Of a stretch of 64,000 bases of DNA, positions 43,844 to 52,436 are shown piece by piece (the first letter of the stretch is position 1; each line of letters begins with the position of its first letter). The notes beneath the pieces are model-generated. The model was given only the letters and a program-made list of their open reading frames with translations. It was not told the DNA's origin and ran no database searches. A program made the position numbers and the translations under genes. The DNA is from AG-339-G14 sp902553315 (lineage in GTDB: Bacteria > Pseudomonadota > Gammaproteobacteria > Magnimaribacterales > AG-339-G14), in the NCBI GenBank assembly GCA_902553315.1, contig CACDKN010000001.1, positions 382,148 through 446,147 on the forward strand, given 5' to 3'.

Positions 43844-44215
43844 ATGGCAACTATAAATCAACTTATAAAAAAACCTAGGAAAATCAAGAAGGTAAAAAGT
43901 GATGTTCCTGCTTTAGGCGGCTCTCCGCAGAAAAGAGGAGTTTGTACAAGGGTATATACTACGACTCCAAAGAAACCTAATTCAGCATTAAGAAAAGTAT
44001 GCAAAGTAAGGTTGACTTCTGGATATGAAGTTATTTCTTACATTGGTGGAGAAGGTCATAATCTTCAAGAACATTCTGTAGTTTTACTAAGAGGAGGAAG
44101 AGTCAAAGATCTTCCAGGGGTTAGATACCATACTGTAAGAGGAACTCTTGACACTACGGGTGTAGAAGATAGGAAACAAAGGAGATCTAAATATGGATCT
44201 AAAAAACCAAAATAA
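43844..44215 (+). CDS. rpsL: 30S ribosomal protein S12
   Basis: The 123-residue decoding-centre protein has TTPKKPNSALRKVCKVRLTSG (the streptomycin-sensitive lysine present) and GGRVKDLPGVRYHTVRG with the conserved PGVRYH loop. It has no Shine-Dalgarno upstream. The last base of the stop is the first base of the rpsG ATG (TAATG). Confidence 0.98.
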   Translation: MATINQLIKKPRKIKKVKSDVPALGGSPQKRGVCTRVYTTTPKKPNSALRKVCKVRLTSGYEVISYIGGEGHNLQEHSVVLLRGGRVKDLPGVRYHTVRGTLDTTGVEDRKQRRSKYGSKKPK

Positions 44216-44685
44216 TGCCTAGAAAAGGACCAATTCCAAAAAGAGAAATTTTACCTGATCCAAAATACGGTAATTTAAAGCTCTCTAAATTTATTAATAA
44301 CCTCATGGAAAGAGGGAAAAAGAGTACTGCTGAGAAAATAATATATTCTGCTCTCGAAGAAATATCTAATAAAGCTAAAAGAGATCCTTTAGAAATCTTT
44401 GAAGAAGCTCTTGATAACGTTGGTCCGCAAGTAGAAGTAAAATCTAGACGAGTTGGAGGAGCGACTTATCAAGTACCTCTTGAAGTTAAGACATCAAGAA
44501 AAATGGCATTAGCAATGCGTTGGTTAGTTACCAGTGCAAAAAATAGATCAGAAAAGAATATGTCTTCAAAATTGGCAAATGAATTGCTTGAAGCTTCCGA
44601 AGGAAAAGGAGAGGCTGTTAAAAAAAGGCAAGATACTCATAAAATGGCTGAAGCGAATAAAGCTTTCTCTCATTTCAGATTTTAA
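44215..44685 (+). CDS. rpsG: 30S ribosomal protein S7
   Basis: The 156-residue S7 is the primary assembly protein of the 30S head. It has PRKGPIPKREILPDPKYGN, VGGATYQVPLEVKTSRKMALAMRW split over the usual loop, and KRQDTHKMAEANKAFSHFRF at the end. One-base overlap with rpsL; 8 bases to fusA. Confidence 0.98.
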   Translation: MPRKGPIPKREILPDPKYGNLKLSKFINNLMERGKKSTAEKIIYSALEEISNKAKRDPLEIFEEALDNVGPQVEVKSRRVGGATYQVPLEVKTSRKMALAMRWLVTSAKNRSEKNMSSKLANELLEASEGKGEAVKKRQDTHKMAEANKAFSHFRF

Positions 44686-44693
44686 TATTTGTC

Positions 44694-46808
44694 ATGGCCG
44701 GTAGAAATTTCCCTCTAGACTTATATCGCAATATAGGAATTTGCGCTCACGTTGATGCTGGAAAAACTACCACTACCGAAAGAGTTCTTTTTTACACTGG
44801 GATCTCTCACAAAATTGGTGAGGTTCATGATGGAGCTGCAACCATGGATTGGATGGAGCAAGAACAAGAAAGAGGAATAACAATTACCTCTGCCGCTACA
44901 ACGTGTTTTTGGAAAGGCATGAGACAAAATTTTCAAGAACACAGAATTAATATAATTGATACACCTGGACACGTTGATTTCACTATTGAAGTAGAAAGAT
45001 CTCTTAGAGTTCTTGATGGGGCTGTTGTTGTATTCTGCGGAAGTTCCGGGGTAGAGCCACAATCCGAAACTGTTTGGAGGCAAGCAAATCGCTATAAAGT
45101 TCCAAGGATATGTTTTGTAAACAAAATGGATAGAGCTGGAGCTGATTTTGAAAGAGTTATTGACCAAATTAAAAATAGATTAGGCGCTTCTCCTGTAGCA
45201 ATTCAATTACCAATAGGTGCCGAAGACGATTTTTCAGGGATTATTGATTTAATAAAAATGAAAGCTCTTTTCTGGGACGGGGATGATAAAGGAACAAGCT
45301 ACAGAGAAGAAGAGATTCCAGATAATCTAATAGAGAAAGCAAAGAAATACCGAGAAGATATGCTCGAGTCAGCTGCCGAAGCAAATGAAGAAATAATGGA
45401 GAAATATTTAAATGATGGCGATTTGTCAGAGGAAGATATACACAAAGGTTTAAGAGAGAGGACACTTTCAAATGAAATAGTTGTATGTATTTGCGGTTCC
45501 GCATTTAAAAATAAAGGTGTTCAACCTATGCTTGATTCTGTTATCCAGTATCTCCCTGCGCCAACTGAAGTGGAAGCGATTCAAGGAGTTTTAGAAGATG
45601 GAGAAACTATAGAATCTAGAAATTCCGACGATGATGAGCCTTTTTCTGCTTTGGCTTTTAAAATAGCAACCGATCCATTTGTTGGAACGCTTACCTTTAT
45701 AAGGGTTTACTCTGGAGTTTTGACTCAAGGAGACTCGGTTTTTGCTTCATCAAAAAGTTCCAAAGAACGAGTTGGAAGGATGCTTCAGATGCACGCAAAT
45801 AACAGAGAGGAAATCTCTGAAGTTAGAGCAGGAGATATTGCGGCAATAATTGGACTTAAAGATGTGACAACAGGGGACACATTATGTGATTTGAAAAAAA
45901 CAATTATTTTAGAAAAAATGACATTTCCTGAACCAGTCATATCAGTTGCCGTTGAACCGAAAACAAAATCTGATCAGGAAAAGATGGGATTAGCACTAGG
46001 TAGGCTAGCTCAAGAGGATCCATCTTTTCGAGTTAATACTGATGAAGAATCTGGACAGACCATTATATCCGGTATGGGAGAACTTCATTTAGAAGTCTTA
46101 GTAGACAGAATGAAGAGAGAATTCGACGTCGAAGCTAATATTGGAAAGCCTCAAGTTGCCTATCGAGAGTCTATTAGAGAGAGTGTGGAGTCAGAAGGAA
46201 AGTTCGTTAGACAATCAGGAGGTAAAGGGCAATATGGTCATGTTTGGTTAAAAATTGAACCTCTAGAAGATAGTGAAAAAGAAGACGAAAAAGAAGTTTT
46301 CCAGTTTGTTAATAAGATTGTAGGAGGAACAATTCCTAGGGAATTCATTCCTGCTGTTGAAAAGGGAGCAAAAGAGCAGATGCAATCAGGAATTATCGCC
46401 GGTTATCCTTTGATAGACGTTAAAGTGACTGTTTATGATGGTTCTTTTCACGACGTTGATTCTAGTGAAATTGCCTTCAAAGTTGCTTCTTCCATGGCTC
46501 TTAAAGATGGAGCCTTGAGGGCTAAACCTGCGCTTTTAGAACCAATAATGAAGCTGGAAGTTGTTACTCCTGAAGAATACATGGGAGACGTTGTTGGAGA
46601 CCTCAATAGAAGAAGAGGAATAGTTAACGGCATGACTGACGTGCATGCTGGAAAAGTTCTAGATGGAGAAGTCCCGTTAGCAGAAATGTTTGGTTATGCT
46701 ACCGACCTAAGATCAGCAACTCAGGGTCGAGCAACCTTCACTATGGAACCATTGAAATATTCAGAAGTTCCTACAAACGTAGCTGAAGCTATTATTAGTA
46801 AAACGTAA
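44694..46808 (+). CDS. fusA: Translation elongation factor G
   Basis: The 704-residue translocase GTPase (704 in E. coli) has the P-loop AHVDAGKTTTTERVLFYTG, switch motifs GITITSAATT and DTPGHVDF, and NKMD. Domain IV has GGKGQYGHVWL and the tip region GGTIPREFIPAVEKG. The str operon ends here: no tuf follows, and the next gene is rpsJ with its own promoter. Confidence 0.98.
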   Translation: MAGRNFPLDLYRNIGICAHVDAGKTTTTERVLFYTGISHKIGEVHDGAATMDWMEQEQERGITITSAATTCFWKGMRQNFQEHRINIIDTPGHVDFTIEVERSLRVLDGAVVVFCGSSGVEPQSETVWRQANRYKVPRICFVNKMDRAGADFERVIDQIKNRLGASPVAIQLPIGAEDDFSGIIDLIKMKALFWDGDDKGTSYREEEIPDNLIEKAKKYREDMLESAAEANEEIMEKYLNDGDLSEEDIHKGLRERTLSNEIVVCICGSAFKNKGVQPMLDSVIQYLPAPTEVEAIQGVLEDGETIESRNSDDDEPFSALAFKIATDPFVGTLTFIRVYSGVLTQGDSVFASSKSSKERVGRMLQMHANNREEISEVRAGDIAAIIGLKDVTTGDTLCDLKKTIILEKMTFPEPVISVAVEPKTKSDQEKMGLALGRLAQEDPSFRVNTDEESGQTIISGMGELHLEVLVDRMKREFDVEANIGKPQVAYRESIRESVESEGKFVRQSGGKGQYGHVWLKIEPLEDSEKEDEKEVFQFVNKIVGGTIPREFIPAVEKGAKEQMQSGIIAGYPLIDVKVTVYDGSFHDVDSSEIAFKVASSMALKDGALRAKPALLEPIMKLEVVTPEEYMGDVVGDLNRRRGIVNGMTDVHAGKVLDGEVPLAEMFGYATDLRSATQGRATFTMEPLKYSEVPTNVAEAIISKT

Positions 46809-46819
46809 GATATTATCTG

Positions 46820-46848
46820 TTGACACAATCCCTCTGCCCCAATAGAAT
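46820..46848 (+). promoter_or_regulatory. Sigma-70 promoter of the S10 operon
   Basis: TTGACA (46820-46825), 17-bp spacer, TAGAAT (46843-46848): a nearly consensus promoter 12 bases after the fusA stop. The predicted start is about 46855, giving a leader of ~70 bases. Confidence 0.75.
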
Positions 46849-46854
46849 TGCGGC

Positions 46855-46924
46855 TCTTTGTGCTTTTTATTAATTAAAAAGCTAAGTTCTTTAACAATTT
46901 TGTATTTTTTTTTAGAGGTATATT
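46855..46924 (+). promoter_or_regulatory. S10 operon leader with hairpin and T-run
   Basis: GCTTTTT/AAAAAGC (46862-46882) forms a hairpin, and a run of nine T lies at 46905-46913 just before AGAGGT. In E. coli the S10 leader is the target of L4 autoregulation, but this leader is much shorter and I cannot match it to that structure. Role uncertain. Confidence 0.4.
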
Positions 46925-47248
46925 TTGCAAAACCAAAATATCAGAATTAGGCTTAAAGCCTTCGATAATAAGCTGATTGACAAATCAGCTAAGGAAATTG
47001 TTGAAACTGTAAAAAGGACTGGCGCAATCGTTAAAGGGCCAATTCCAATGCCTGTAAGAAAACGACTCACTACTATTCTTATCTCTCCTCATAAAGATAA
47101 AGATGCTAGAGATCAATACGAAATTAGAACTTACAAAAGAATAATGGATATTATCAAGCCGACAGAAAAAACTGTAGATGCTTTGATGAAATTGGATTTA
47201 TCTGCGGGTGTAGACGTTCAGATATCCTTAGACGAATTAACTAAATAA
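46925..47248 (+). CDS. rpsJ: 30S ribosomal protein S10
   Basis: The start codon is TTG (46925), supported by AGAGGT upstream and by a first line MQNQNIRIRLKAFDNKLID that matches E. coli S10 from residue 1. The 107-residue protein has GPIPMPVRKR and ends in SAGVDVQISL. It is the first gene of the S10 operon; the partner NusB is not in the window. Confidence 0.97.
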   Translation: MQNQNIRIRLKAFDNKLIDKSAKEIVETVKRTGAIVKGPIPMPVRKRLTTILISPHKDKDARDQYEIRTYKRIMDIIKPTEKTVDALMKLDLSAGVDVQISLDELTK

Positions 47249-47261
47249 TTAGGTATTTAAA

Positions 47262-47897
47262 GTGATTGGTTTAATTGCAACTAAAGAGGGAATGACAAGA
47301 GTATTTCACGAAAATGGTGAATCCATTCCTGTAAGTGTTATCAAGGTTGACCCAAATATTGTTTCTCAGATTAAGAACGAAGAAACCGATGGGTACTCCG
47401 CAGTCCAATTGTCTTCAGATGATCGAAAAGAAAAAAACGTCATAAAACCTTACAAAGGTCATTTTAGTAAAAATAAAATCAATACAAAAAATAACATTCA
47501 TGAGTTTAGAGTTACATCAGACAGTCTTGCTGAGATTGAAATTGGAAAAGAATTTTCTGTAAATAATTTTGAGGAAGGTCAGTTTGTAGATGTATCTGGA
47601 ATTTCTAAAGGTAAAGGTTTCGCTGGAACTGTTAAAAGATGGAATTTTGCTACTCAAGATGCAACTCATGGAAATTCCTTAGCTCATAGAAAACCCGGCT
47701 CTATTGGACAATGTCAAACACCTGGAAGAGTTTGGAAAGGAAAAAAAATGTCTGGTCACTTGGGTAATGTAAATAAAACGATTCAAAATCTGAAAATTGT
47801 AAAGATTGATGAAGAAAATAAACTGATTTTAGTCAAAGGATCTATACCTGGGCCTTCTGGCTCAAAAATAATTATCAAACCCGCGATAAAAAAATAG
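47262..47897 (+). CDS. rplC: 50S ribosomal protein L3
   Basis: GTG start at 47262, giving MIGLIATKEGMTRVF, the conserved N-terminus. The 211-residue protein has FVDVSGISKGKGFAGTVKRW, then THGNSLAHRKPGSIGQCQTPGRV, the loop reaching the peptidyl-transferase centre, with the family glutamine present. Two bases to rplD. Confidence 0.97.
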   Translation: MIGLIATKEGMTRVFHENGESIPVSVIKVDPNIVSQIKNEETDGYSAVQLSSDDRKEKNVIKPYKGHFSKNKINTKNNIHEFRVTSDSLAEIEIGKEFSVNNFEEGQFVDVSGISKGKGFAGTVKRWNFATQDATHGNSLAHRKPGSIGQCQTPGRVWKGKKMSGHLGNVNKTIQNLKIVKIDEENKLILVKGSIPGPSGSKIIIKPAIKK

Positions 47898-47899
47898 AT

Positions 47900-48511
47900 A
47901 TGGAATTACCAGTAATTAATTCAAAAAATAAAACTTTACCTGTTTCCGATGTTTTGTTTAACCAAAACGTCAATGAAAATCTAATTTCTCAATTAGTCAA
48001 TTCATTCATTGATAACAGTCATCAAGGAACTAAAGCTCAAAAAAATAGATCTCAAGTAAGTGGGGGAGGAAAAAAACCTTGGAGGCAAAAAGGAACCGGG
48101 AGAGCAAGAGCTGGTACATCAAGAAGTCCTATCTGGAAAGGCGGAGGTGTTACGTTTGCAGCCAGATCCAAGTCGTCGGAACCAAAAAAAATTAATAGAA
48201 AAATGTATAAATCAGCAATGAGATCTATTCTTTCAAATCTAGCGAAGGAAAATAAAATATTTATCTCTCAAGATCTGGAAATAGCATCTCCAAAAACTAA
48301 AGAGCTTTCTTTGAAACTCAAAGAAATAGGATTTGAGAAAGGTCTCATAATTTATAAAGAGTTGAGCGACAATATGAGACTAGCTAGTAGAAATATTGCT
48401 AACTTAGAAGTAATCGAAATTAATTCTTTAAATCCTATTTCTCTTCTTAAGAATAATTCAATTCTAATTGATAACGATTGCCTTAAGAATTTAGAGGAGC
48501 TTTACACGTGA
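47900..48511 (+). CDS. rplD: 50S ribosomal protein L4
   Basis: The 203-residue protein has the exit-tunnel loop KAQKNRSQVSGGGKKPWRQKG and GRARAGTSRSPIWKGGG. L4 is the autorepressor of the S10 operon in E. coli. It overlaps rplW by 4 bases (GTGA). Confidence 0.97.
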   Translation: MELPVINSKNKTLPVSDVLFNQNVNENLISQLVNSFIDNSHQGTKAQKNRSQVSGGGKKPWRQKGTGRARAGTSRSPIWKGGGVTFAARSKSSEPKKINRKMYKSAMRSILSNLAKENKIFISQDLEIASPKTKELSLKLKEIGFEKGLIIYKELSDNMRLASRNIANLEVIEINSLNPISLLKNNSILIDNDCLKNLEELYT

Positions 48512-48810
48512 GCAATCTTTTTCCTAATCAAGTTATTTTTTCGGGGCATATGACTGAAAAAGCCTCTCTTGTAGGACAATTTGCAAATGCGTACGTATTT
48601 AAAGTAAGTCCAAAAGCCTCAAAAATTGAAGTAAAGAAAGCAGTAGAAGAAGAATTCAAAGTAACTGTCAATAAAGTAAATATTCTTAACGTTAAAGGAA
48701 AGTTAAAAAGAAGCATGACAGCTAAAGGAAAAATTTCAAAAAAATCTAATTGGAAAAAGGCTTATGTCGCTTTGAAAGAAGGAGACAGAATAGAAATATC
48801 TCAAGATTAG
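48508..48810 (+). CDS. rplW: 50S ribosomal protein L23
   Basis: GTG start within the rplD stop, with GAGGAG upstream. The 100-residue protein matches E. coli in length and has TEKASLVGQFANAYVFKV and VEEEFKVTVNKVNILNVKGK. L23 is the docking site for trigger factor and SRP at the tunnel exit. Confidence 0.97.
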   Translation: MSNLFPNQVIFSGHMTEKASLVGQFANAYVFKVSPKASKIEVKKAVEEEFKVTVNKVNILNVKGKLKRSMTAKGKISKKSNWKKAYVALKEGDRIEISQD

Positions 48811-48812
48811 TT

Positions 48813-49637
48813 ATGGCAGTAATAAAGGCAAAACCCACCTCACCTGGAAGAAGATTTAGAAGCATTTCTTCTAATCCTGACTTACACAAAGGAAGATCTT
48901 ATCAACCTTTGACAGAACCTAATCTAAAGTCTGGCGGTAGAAATAACGCTGGAAGAATTACTACCAGACACATCGGAGGTGGACATAAACATCACTATAG
49001 AATCATTGATTTTAAAAGGAACAAAGACAACATTCCTGCCAAGATCGAAAGATTAGAGTATGATCCAAATAGATCAGCCCATATCGCTTTAGCTTTATAT
49101 GCAGACGGGGAGAGAAGATACGTTATTGCTCCTAAAAATATAAAAGTAGGAGACGAAATTATTTCAGGAAGTTCAGCTCCCATAAGTATCGGCAACTCTT
49201 TAGAATTAGATAACATTCCCGTTGGTACAACCATTCACTGTGTTGAGCTGAAGCCAAAAAAAGGAGCTCAAGTTGCTAGAAGTGCTGGATCCTCTGTCCA
49301 GTACGTTGCTAAAGATGCTGGGTATGCTTCTTTAAGATTAAAAAGTGGGGAGGTTCGAAAAGTGTTAACTTCTTGTAGGGCTACGATTGGAGAGGTTTCA
49401 AATTCAGAACACTCTCTAAAGTCAATTGGTAAAGCTGGAGCAAAAAGATGGATGGGTGTTCGTCCTACCGTAAGAGGAGTGGCTATGAATCCAGTAGATC
49501 ATCCTCATGGTGGAGGTGAAGGAAGGACTTCAGGAGGTAGACATCCTGTTTCTCCTTGGGGAACTCCAACGAAAGGGTTTAGAACAAGAAATAACAAAAG
49601 AACTGACTCATTTATCATCAGAAGGAGGAAGAAGTAA
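48813..49637 (+). CDS. rplB: 50S ribosomal protein L2
   Basis: ATG at 48813 (MAVIKAKPTSPGRRF) is used; an in-frame start at 48750 would lie inside rplW. The 274-residue protein has GGGHKHHYRIIDFKR and the peptidyl-transferase-proximal loop GVAMNPVDHPHGGGEGR with its conserved histidine. The stop overlaps the rpsS start by one base. Confidence 0.97.
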   Translation: MAVIKAKPTSPGRRFRSISSNPDLHKGRSYQPLTEPNLKSGGRNNAGRITTRHIGGGHKHHYRIIDFKRNKDNIPAKIERLEYDPNRSAHIALALYADGERRYVIAPKNIKVGDEIISGSSAPISIGNSLELDNIPVGTTIHCVELKPKKGAQVARSAGSSVQYVAKDAGYASLRLKSGEVRKVLTSCRATIGEVSNSEHSLKSIGKAGAKRWMGVRPTVRGVAMNPVDHPHGGGEGRTSGGRHPVSPWGTPTKGFRTRNNKRTDSFIIRRRKK

Positions 49638-49906
49638 TGCCTAGATCAATTAAAAAAGGTCCTTTTGTAGATCACCATCTTTTAGACAAAGTTGTTAGAG
49701 CTTCTTCAAATAATGACAGGAAACCAATAAAAACTTGGTCTAGAAGGTCATTAATTATTCCTGAAATGGTTGGCTTAACAATTTCTGTCCATAACGGAAG
49801 GGACCACGTTCCTCTTTCCATTAAAGAAGATATGGTTGGACATAAACTAGGAGAATTCGTTCTCACAAGAACTTTCAAGATGCATTCTGGAGATAGGAAA
49901 ACTTAA
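49637..49906 (+). CDS. rpsS: 30S ribosomal protein S19
   Basis: The 89-residue head protein has MPRSIKKGPFVDHHLLDKV, TWSRRSLIIPEMVG and the ending GEFVLTRTFKMHSGD. It overlaps rplB by one base; one base separates it from rplV. Confidence 0.97.
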   Translation: MPRSIKKGPFVDHHLLDKVVRASSNNDRKPIKTWSRRSLIIPEMVGLTISVHNGRDHVPLSIKEDMVGHKLGEFVLTRTFKMHSGDRKT

Positions 49907-49907
49907 G

Positions 49908-50249
49908 ATGAATGAAGTAAAAGCTAAATTAAGTCGCCTCCCAGTATCTAGCTTCAAAGTAAGATTACTTGCAGATCAAATTAGAGGAAAGTTTGTTTCA
50001 GAAGCTTTAGACATTCTCAATTTTAGTAAAAAATCTTCTTCTAAGAATCTAAAGAAACTTTTAGAGTCCGCAATAGCTAATGCAGAACATAACAATGGTT
50101 TAGATATTGATAATCTTTTTATATCTGAGATTTCAGTAGATGATGCTTTTTTGCTTAAAAGAATAAGGCCCAGAGCAAGAGGAAGGGCGGATAGAATTCA
50201 AAAAAGGTCATGTCATATTAATCTATCACTTAATACGAGAGGAATTTAA
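49908..50249 (+). CDS. rplV: 50S ribosomal protein L22
   Basis: The 113-residue tunnel protein has KVRLLADQIRGKFVSEALDIL and the beta-hairpin loop DDAFLLKRIRPRARGRADRI, the macrolide-related tip. It directly abuts rpsC without a gap. Confidence 0.97.
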   Translation: MNEVKAKLSRLPVSSFKVRLLADQIRGKFVSEALDILNFSKKSSSKNLKKLLESAIANAEHNNGLDIDNLFISEISVDDAFLLKRIRPRARGRADRIQKRSCHINLSLNTRGI

Positions 50250-50900
50250 ATGGGACAGAAAGTAAATCCAATTGGAATCAGGTTAGGCATTTCTAGAGAC
50301 CATAATTCAGTTTGGTACGCAGAAAAAAATAAATACCAAAAACTACTTCTAAACGATTTCGTGGTTCGTGAGTTTTTAAAGAAACGACTAGATAATGCTT
50401 TCGTGAGTAAGATTGAAATCGAAAGACCTTCTGAGAGCGCTAAAGTTTCAATTCATACCTCTCGACCAGGGATGATAATTGGTAAAAAAGGCGAAGACAT
50501 AGATAAGCTAAGAGCTGAACTATCTGAGCTTATGGAAGTTCCAGTAAGTCTAAATATCAAAGAAATTAGAAAACCCGATTTAGACGCTCAACTAGTTGCG
50601 GCCAACATAGCAGTACAACTAGAAAAAAGGGCAATGTTTAGAAGAGTTATTAAAAGAGCGGCACAAAATTGCACAAGACAAGGTGCTTTAGGTGTAAAAG
50701 TGAGAGTTTCAGGTAGATTAGGTGGAGCTGAAATTGCTAGAGCTGAATGGCATAAGGAAGGAAGAGTGCCATTACATACCTTAAAAGCTGATATAGATTA
50801 TGGTTTCGCTGAAGCAAAAACCACTTATGGAATAATCGGCGTTAAAGTTTGGATTTGTAGAGGCGAAGTCCAAAAGAAGAAGAATTCAATCACTGATTAA
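50250..50900 (+). CDS. rpsC: 30S ribosomal protein S3
   Basis: The 216-residue protein has MGQKVNPIGIRLGI, the KH domain loop HTSRPGMIIGKKGEDI (GxxG), and RLGGAEIARAEWHKEGRVPLHTL. It is about 17 residues shorter than E. coli S3, all at the flexible C-terminus. Two bases to rplP. Confidence 0.97.
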   Translation: MGQKVNPIGIRLGISRDHNSVWYAEKNKYQKLLLNDFVVREFLKKRLDNAFVSKIEIERPSESAKVSIHTSRPGMIIGKKGEDIDKLRAELSELMEVPVSLNIKEIRKPDLDAQLVAANIAVQLEKRAMFRRVIKRAAQNCTRQGALGVKVRVSGRLGGAEIARAEWHKEGRVPLHTLKADIDYGFAEAKTTYGIIGVKVWICRGEVQKKKNSITD

Positions 50901-50902
50901 TT

Positions 50903-51316
50903 ATGTTTCAACCCAAGCGAACAAAATATAGAAAACAAATGAAAGGCAGAAATACCGGCCTTTCACAAAAATCTAATACGCTTGATTTTGGCGCTTTTGG
51001 CTTAAAAGCTACTTCAAGAGGTCAAATCACCTCAAGACAAATTGAAGCAGCGAGGAGAGCAATGACTAGGCATGTGAAGAGAGGAGCTCAAATTTGGATA
51101 AGAATTTTTCCAGACAAACCTATTACAAAAAAACCCTTAGAGGTAAGACAAGGAAAAGGAAAAGGCAATGTTGAGTATTATGTAGCTCCAATAAAACCTG
51201 GAAAAATTCTTTATGAAATGGAAGGAGTAGATGAGGAAGTTGCAAAAGAAGCTTTCGCTCTAGCTGCTGCAAAGCTTCCAATTGCCACAAAATTTATTGC
51301 AAGGAAATCAATCTAA
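50903..51316 (+). CDS. rplP: 50S ribosomal protein L16
   Basis: The 137-residue protein has MFQPKRTKYRKQMKGRNTG, SRQIEAARRAMTRHVKRG and the RIFPDKPITKKP loop with the arginine near the A-site tRNA. Overlaps rpmC by one base. Confidence 0.97.
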   Translation: MFQPKRTKYRKQMKGRNTGLSQKSNTLDFGAFGLKATSRGQITSRQIEAARRAMTRHVKRGAQIWIRIFPDKPITKKPLEVRQGKGKGNVEYYVAPIKPGKILYEMEGVDEEVAKEAFALAAAKLPIATKFIARKSI

Positions 51317-51504
51317 TGGCTAAAAAAAATATTGATAAAAGCTCGCAAGAATTGAAGAAGTTGAACAAGACATATTTCGATCTAAAGATGAAACATTCTA
51401 GTTCCGCTCTTAAAGAAACTCATAAGCTTTCTGAAGCTAGAAAAGATATAGCAAGAATTAAAACAAAAATTAACCAAGAAAAGAGGTCATTAAACAATGG
51501 ATGA
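51316..51504 (+). CDS. rpmC: 50S ribosomal protein L29
   Basis: The 62-residue two-helix protein at the tunnel exit has ELKKLNKTYFDLKMKH and the second-helix ARKDIARIKTKINQEK. Overlaps rplP by 1 and rpsQ by 8 bases. Confidence 0.95.
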   Translation: MAKKNIDKSSQELKKLNKTYFDLKMKHSSSALKETHKLSEARKDIARIKTKINQEKRSLNNG

Positions 51505-51760
51505 TGTTAAAAGAACAATGACCGGCTCAGTTATTAGTTTATCAGGAGATAAATCAAGAGTTGCTCTCATTCAAAGAACAGTAAAACATAAGTTGGTTGG
51601 AAAAATTATGAAACGTTCTTCTAAAATTAGGTTTCATGACGAGCAAAATTCTTCAAAGCTAGGCGACAAAGTAAAAATTAAAGAGACTAGGCCAATTTCT
51701 AAAACCAAGTCTTGGGAATTGGTTGAGATTGTGCAGTCTGCAAAAGGAGATGTTTCGTGA
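51497..51760 (+). CDS. rpsQ: 30S ribosomal protein S17
   Basis: The 87-residue OB-fold protein has MTGSVISLSGDKSRVALIQR, HKLVGKIMKRSSKIRFHDE, and GDKVKIKETRPISKTKSWEL. Its start lies within the end of rpmC (8 bases); the stop overlaps the rplN GTG. Confidence 0.96.
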   Translation: MDDVKRTMTGSVISLSGDKSRVALIQRTVKHKLVGKIMKRSSKIRFHDEQNSSKLGDKVKIKETRPISKTKSWELVEIVQSAKGDVS

Positions 51761-52125
51761 TACAAGCTCAATCTAGGCTTTTAGTTGCAGACAATAGTGG
51801 CGCAAGAGAAGTTATGTGCATCAAAGTTCTTGGCGGATCCAAGAGAAGATATGCTCATGTTGGCGATGTTATTAAAGTTGCAATTAAAGAGGCGATTCCC
51901 ACCGGAAGAGTAAAAAAAGGACAAGTTGCAGACGCAGTTATTGTTAGAACTAAAAAACATATAAAGCGAGAAGATGGATCGAGTATTAAATTTGATGACA
52001 ATGCAGCTGTATTAATTAATGCTCAAAAACAACCAATTGGCACTCGTATTTTCGGACCGGTCTCTAGAGAACTTAGGTCTAAAGACTTTATGAAAATTAT
52101 TTCTTTAGCTCCGGAGGTAATTTAA
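51757..52125 (+). CDS. rplN: 50S ribosomal protein L14
   Basis: GTG start overlapping the rpsQ stop (GTGA); first residues MIQAQSRLLVADNSGAREVM match the family. 122 residues with RRYAHVGDVIKVAIKEA and GPVSRELRSKDFMKIISLAPEV. First gene of the spc unit in E. coli, but here no promoter gap precedes it, so S10 and spc genes read as one transcript. Confidence 0.97.
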   Translation: MIQAQSRLLVADNSGAREVMCIKVLGGSKRRYAHVGDVIKVAIKEAIPTGRVKKGQVADAVIVRTKKHIKREDGSSIKFDDNAAVLINAQKQPIGTRIFGPVSRELRSKDFMKIISLAPEVI

Positions 52126-52436
52126 TGAATAAGTTAAAAACAGGTGATGAAGTGATTATTATTTCTGGAAAGGACAAGGGAAAAACCGGAACTCTCACTA
52201 AATTTCTAGCAAAAGACAAATGCATTGTTATGGGGTTAAAAATAGTAAAAAAACATCAAAAACCCAATCCTCAGTTAAATATTGCAGGAGGAATAATAGA
52301 AAAAGAATCCCCGATTCACATTTCTAACGTTGCAATTTACAACAAGAAATTAAAAAAAGCAGATAAGGTAAAAATACATTCTGATGAAAAAGGAAAAAAG
52401 AGAATATTTAAATCTGACGGTAAAGAAATCAAATGA
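52125..52436 (+). CDS. rplX: 50S ribosomal protein L24
   Basis: The 103-residue protein has the KOW motif TGDEVIIISGKDKGKTGTL, GLKIVKKHQKPNPQL and the usual IEKESPIHISNVAIYN. Overlaps its neighbours by 1 and 4 bases. Confidence 0.97.
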   Translation: MNKLKTGDEVIIISGKDKGKTGTLTKFLAKDKCIVMGLKIVKKHQKPNPQLNIAGGIIEKESPIHISNVAIYNKKLKKADKVKIHSDEKGKKRIFKSDGKEIK

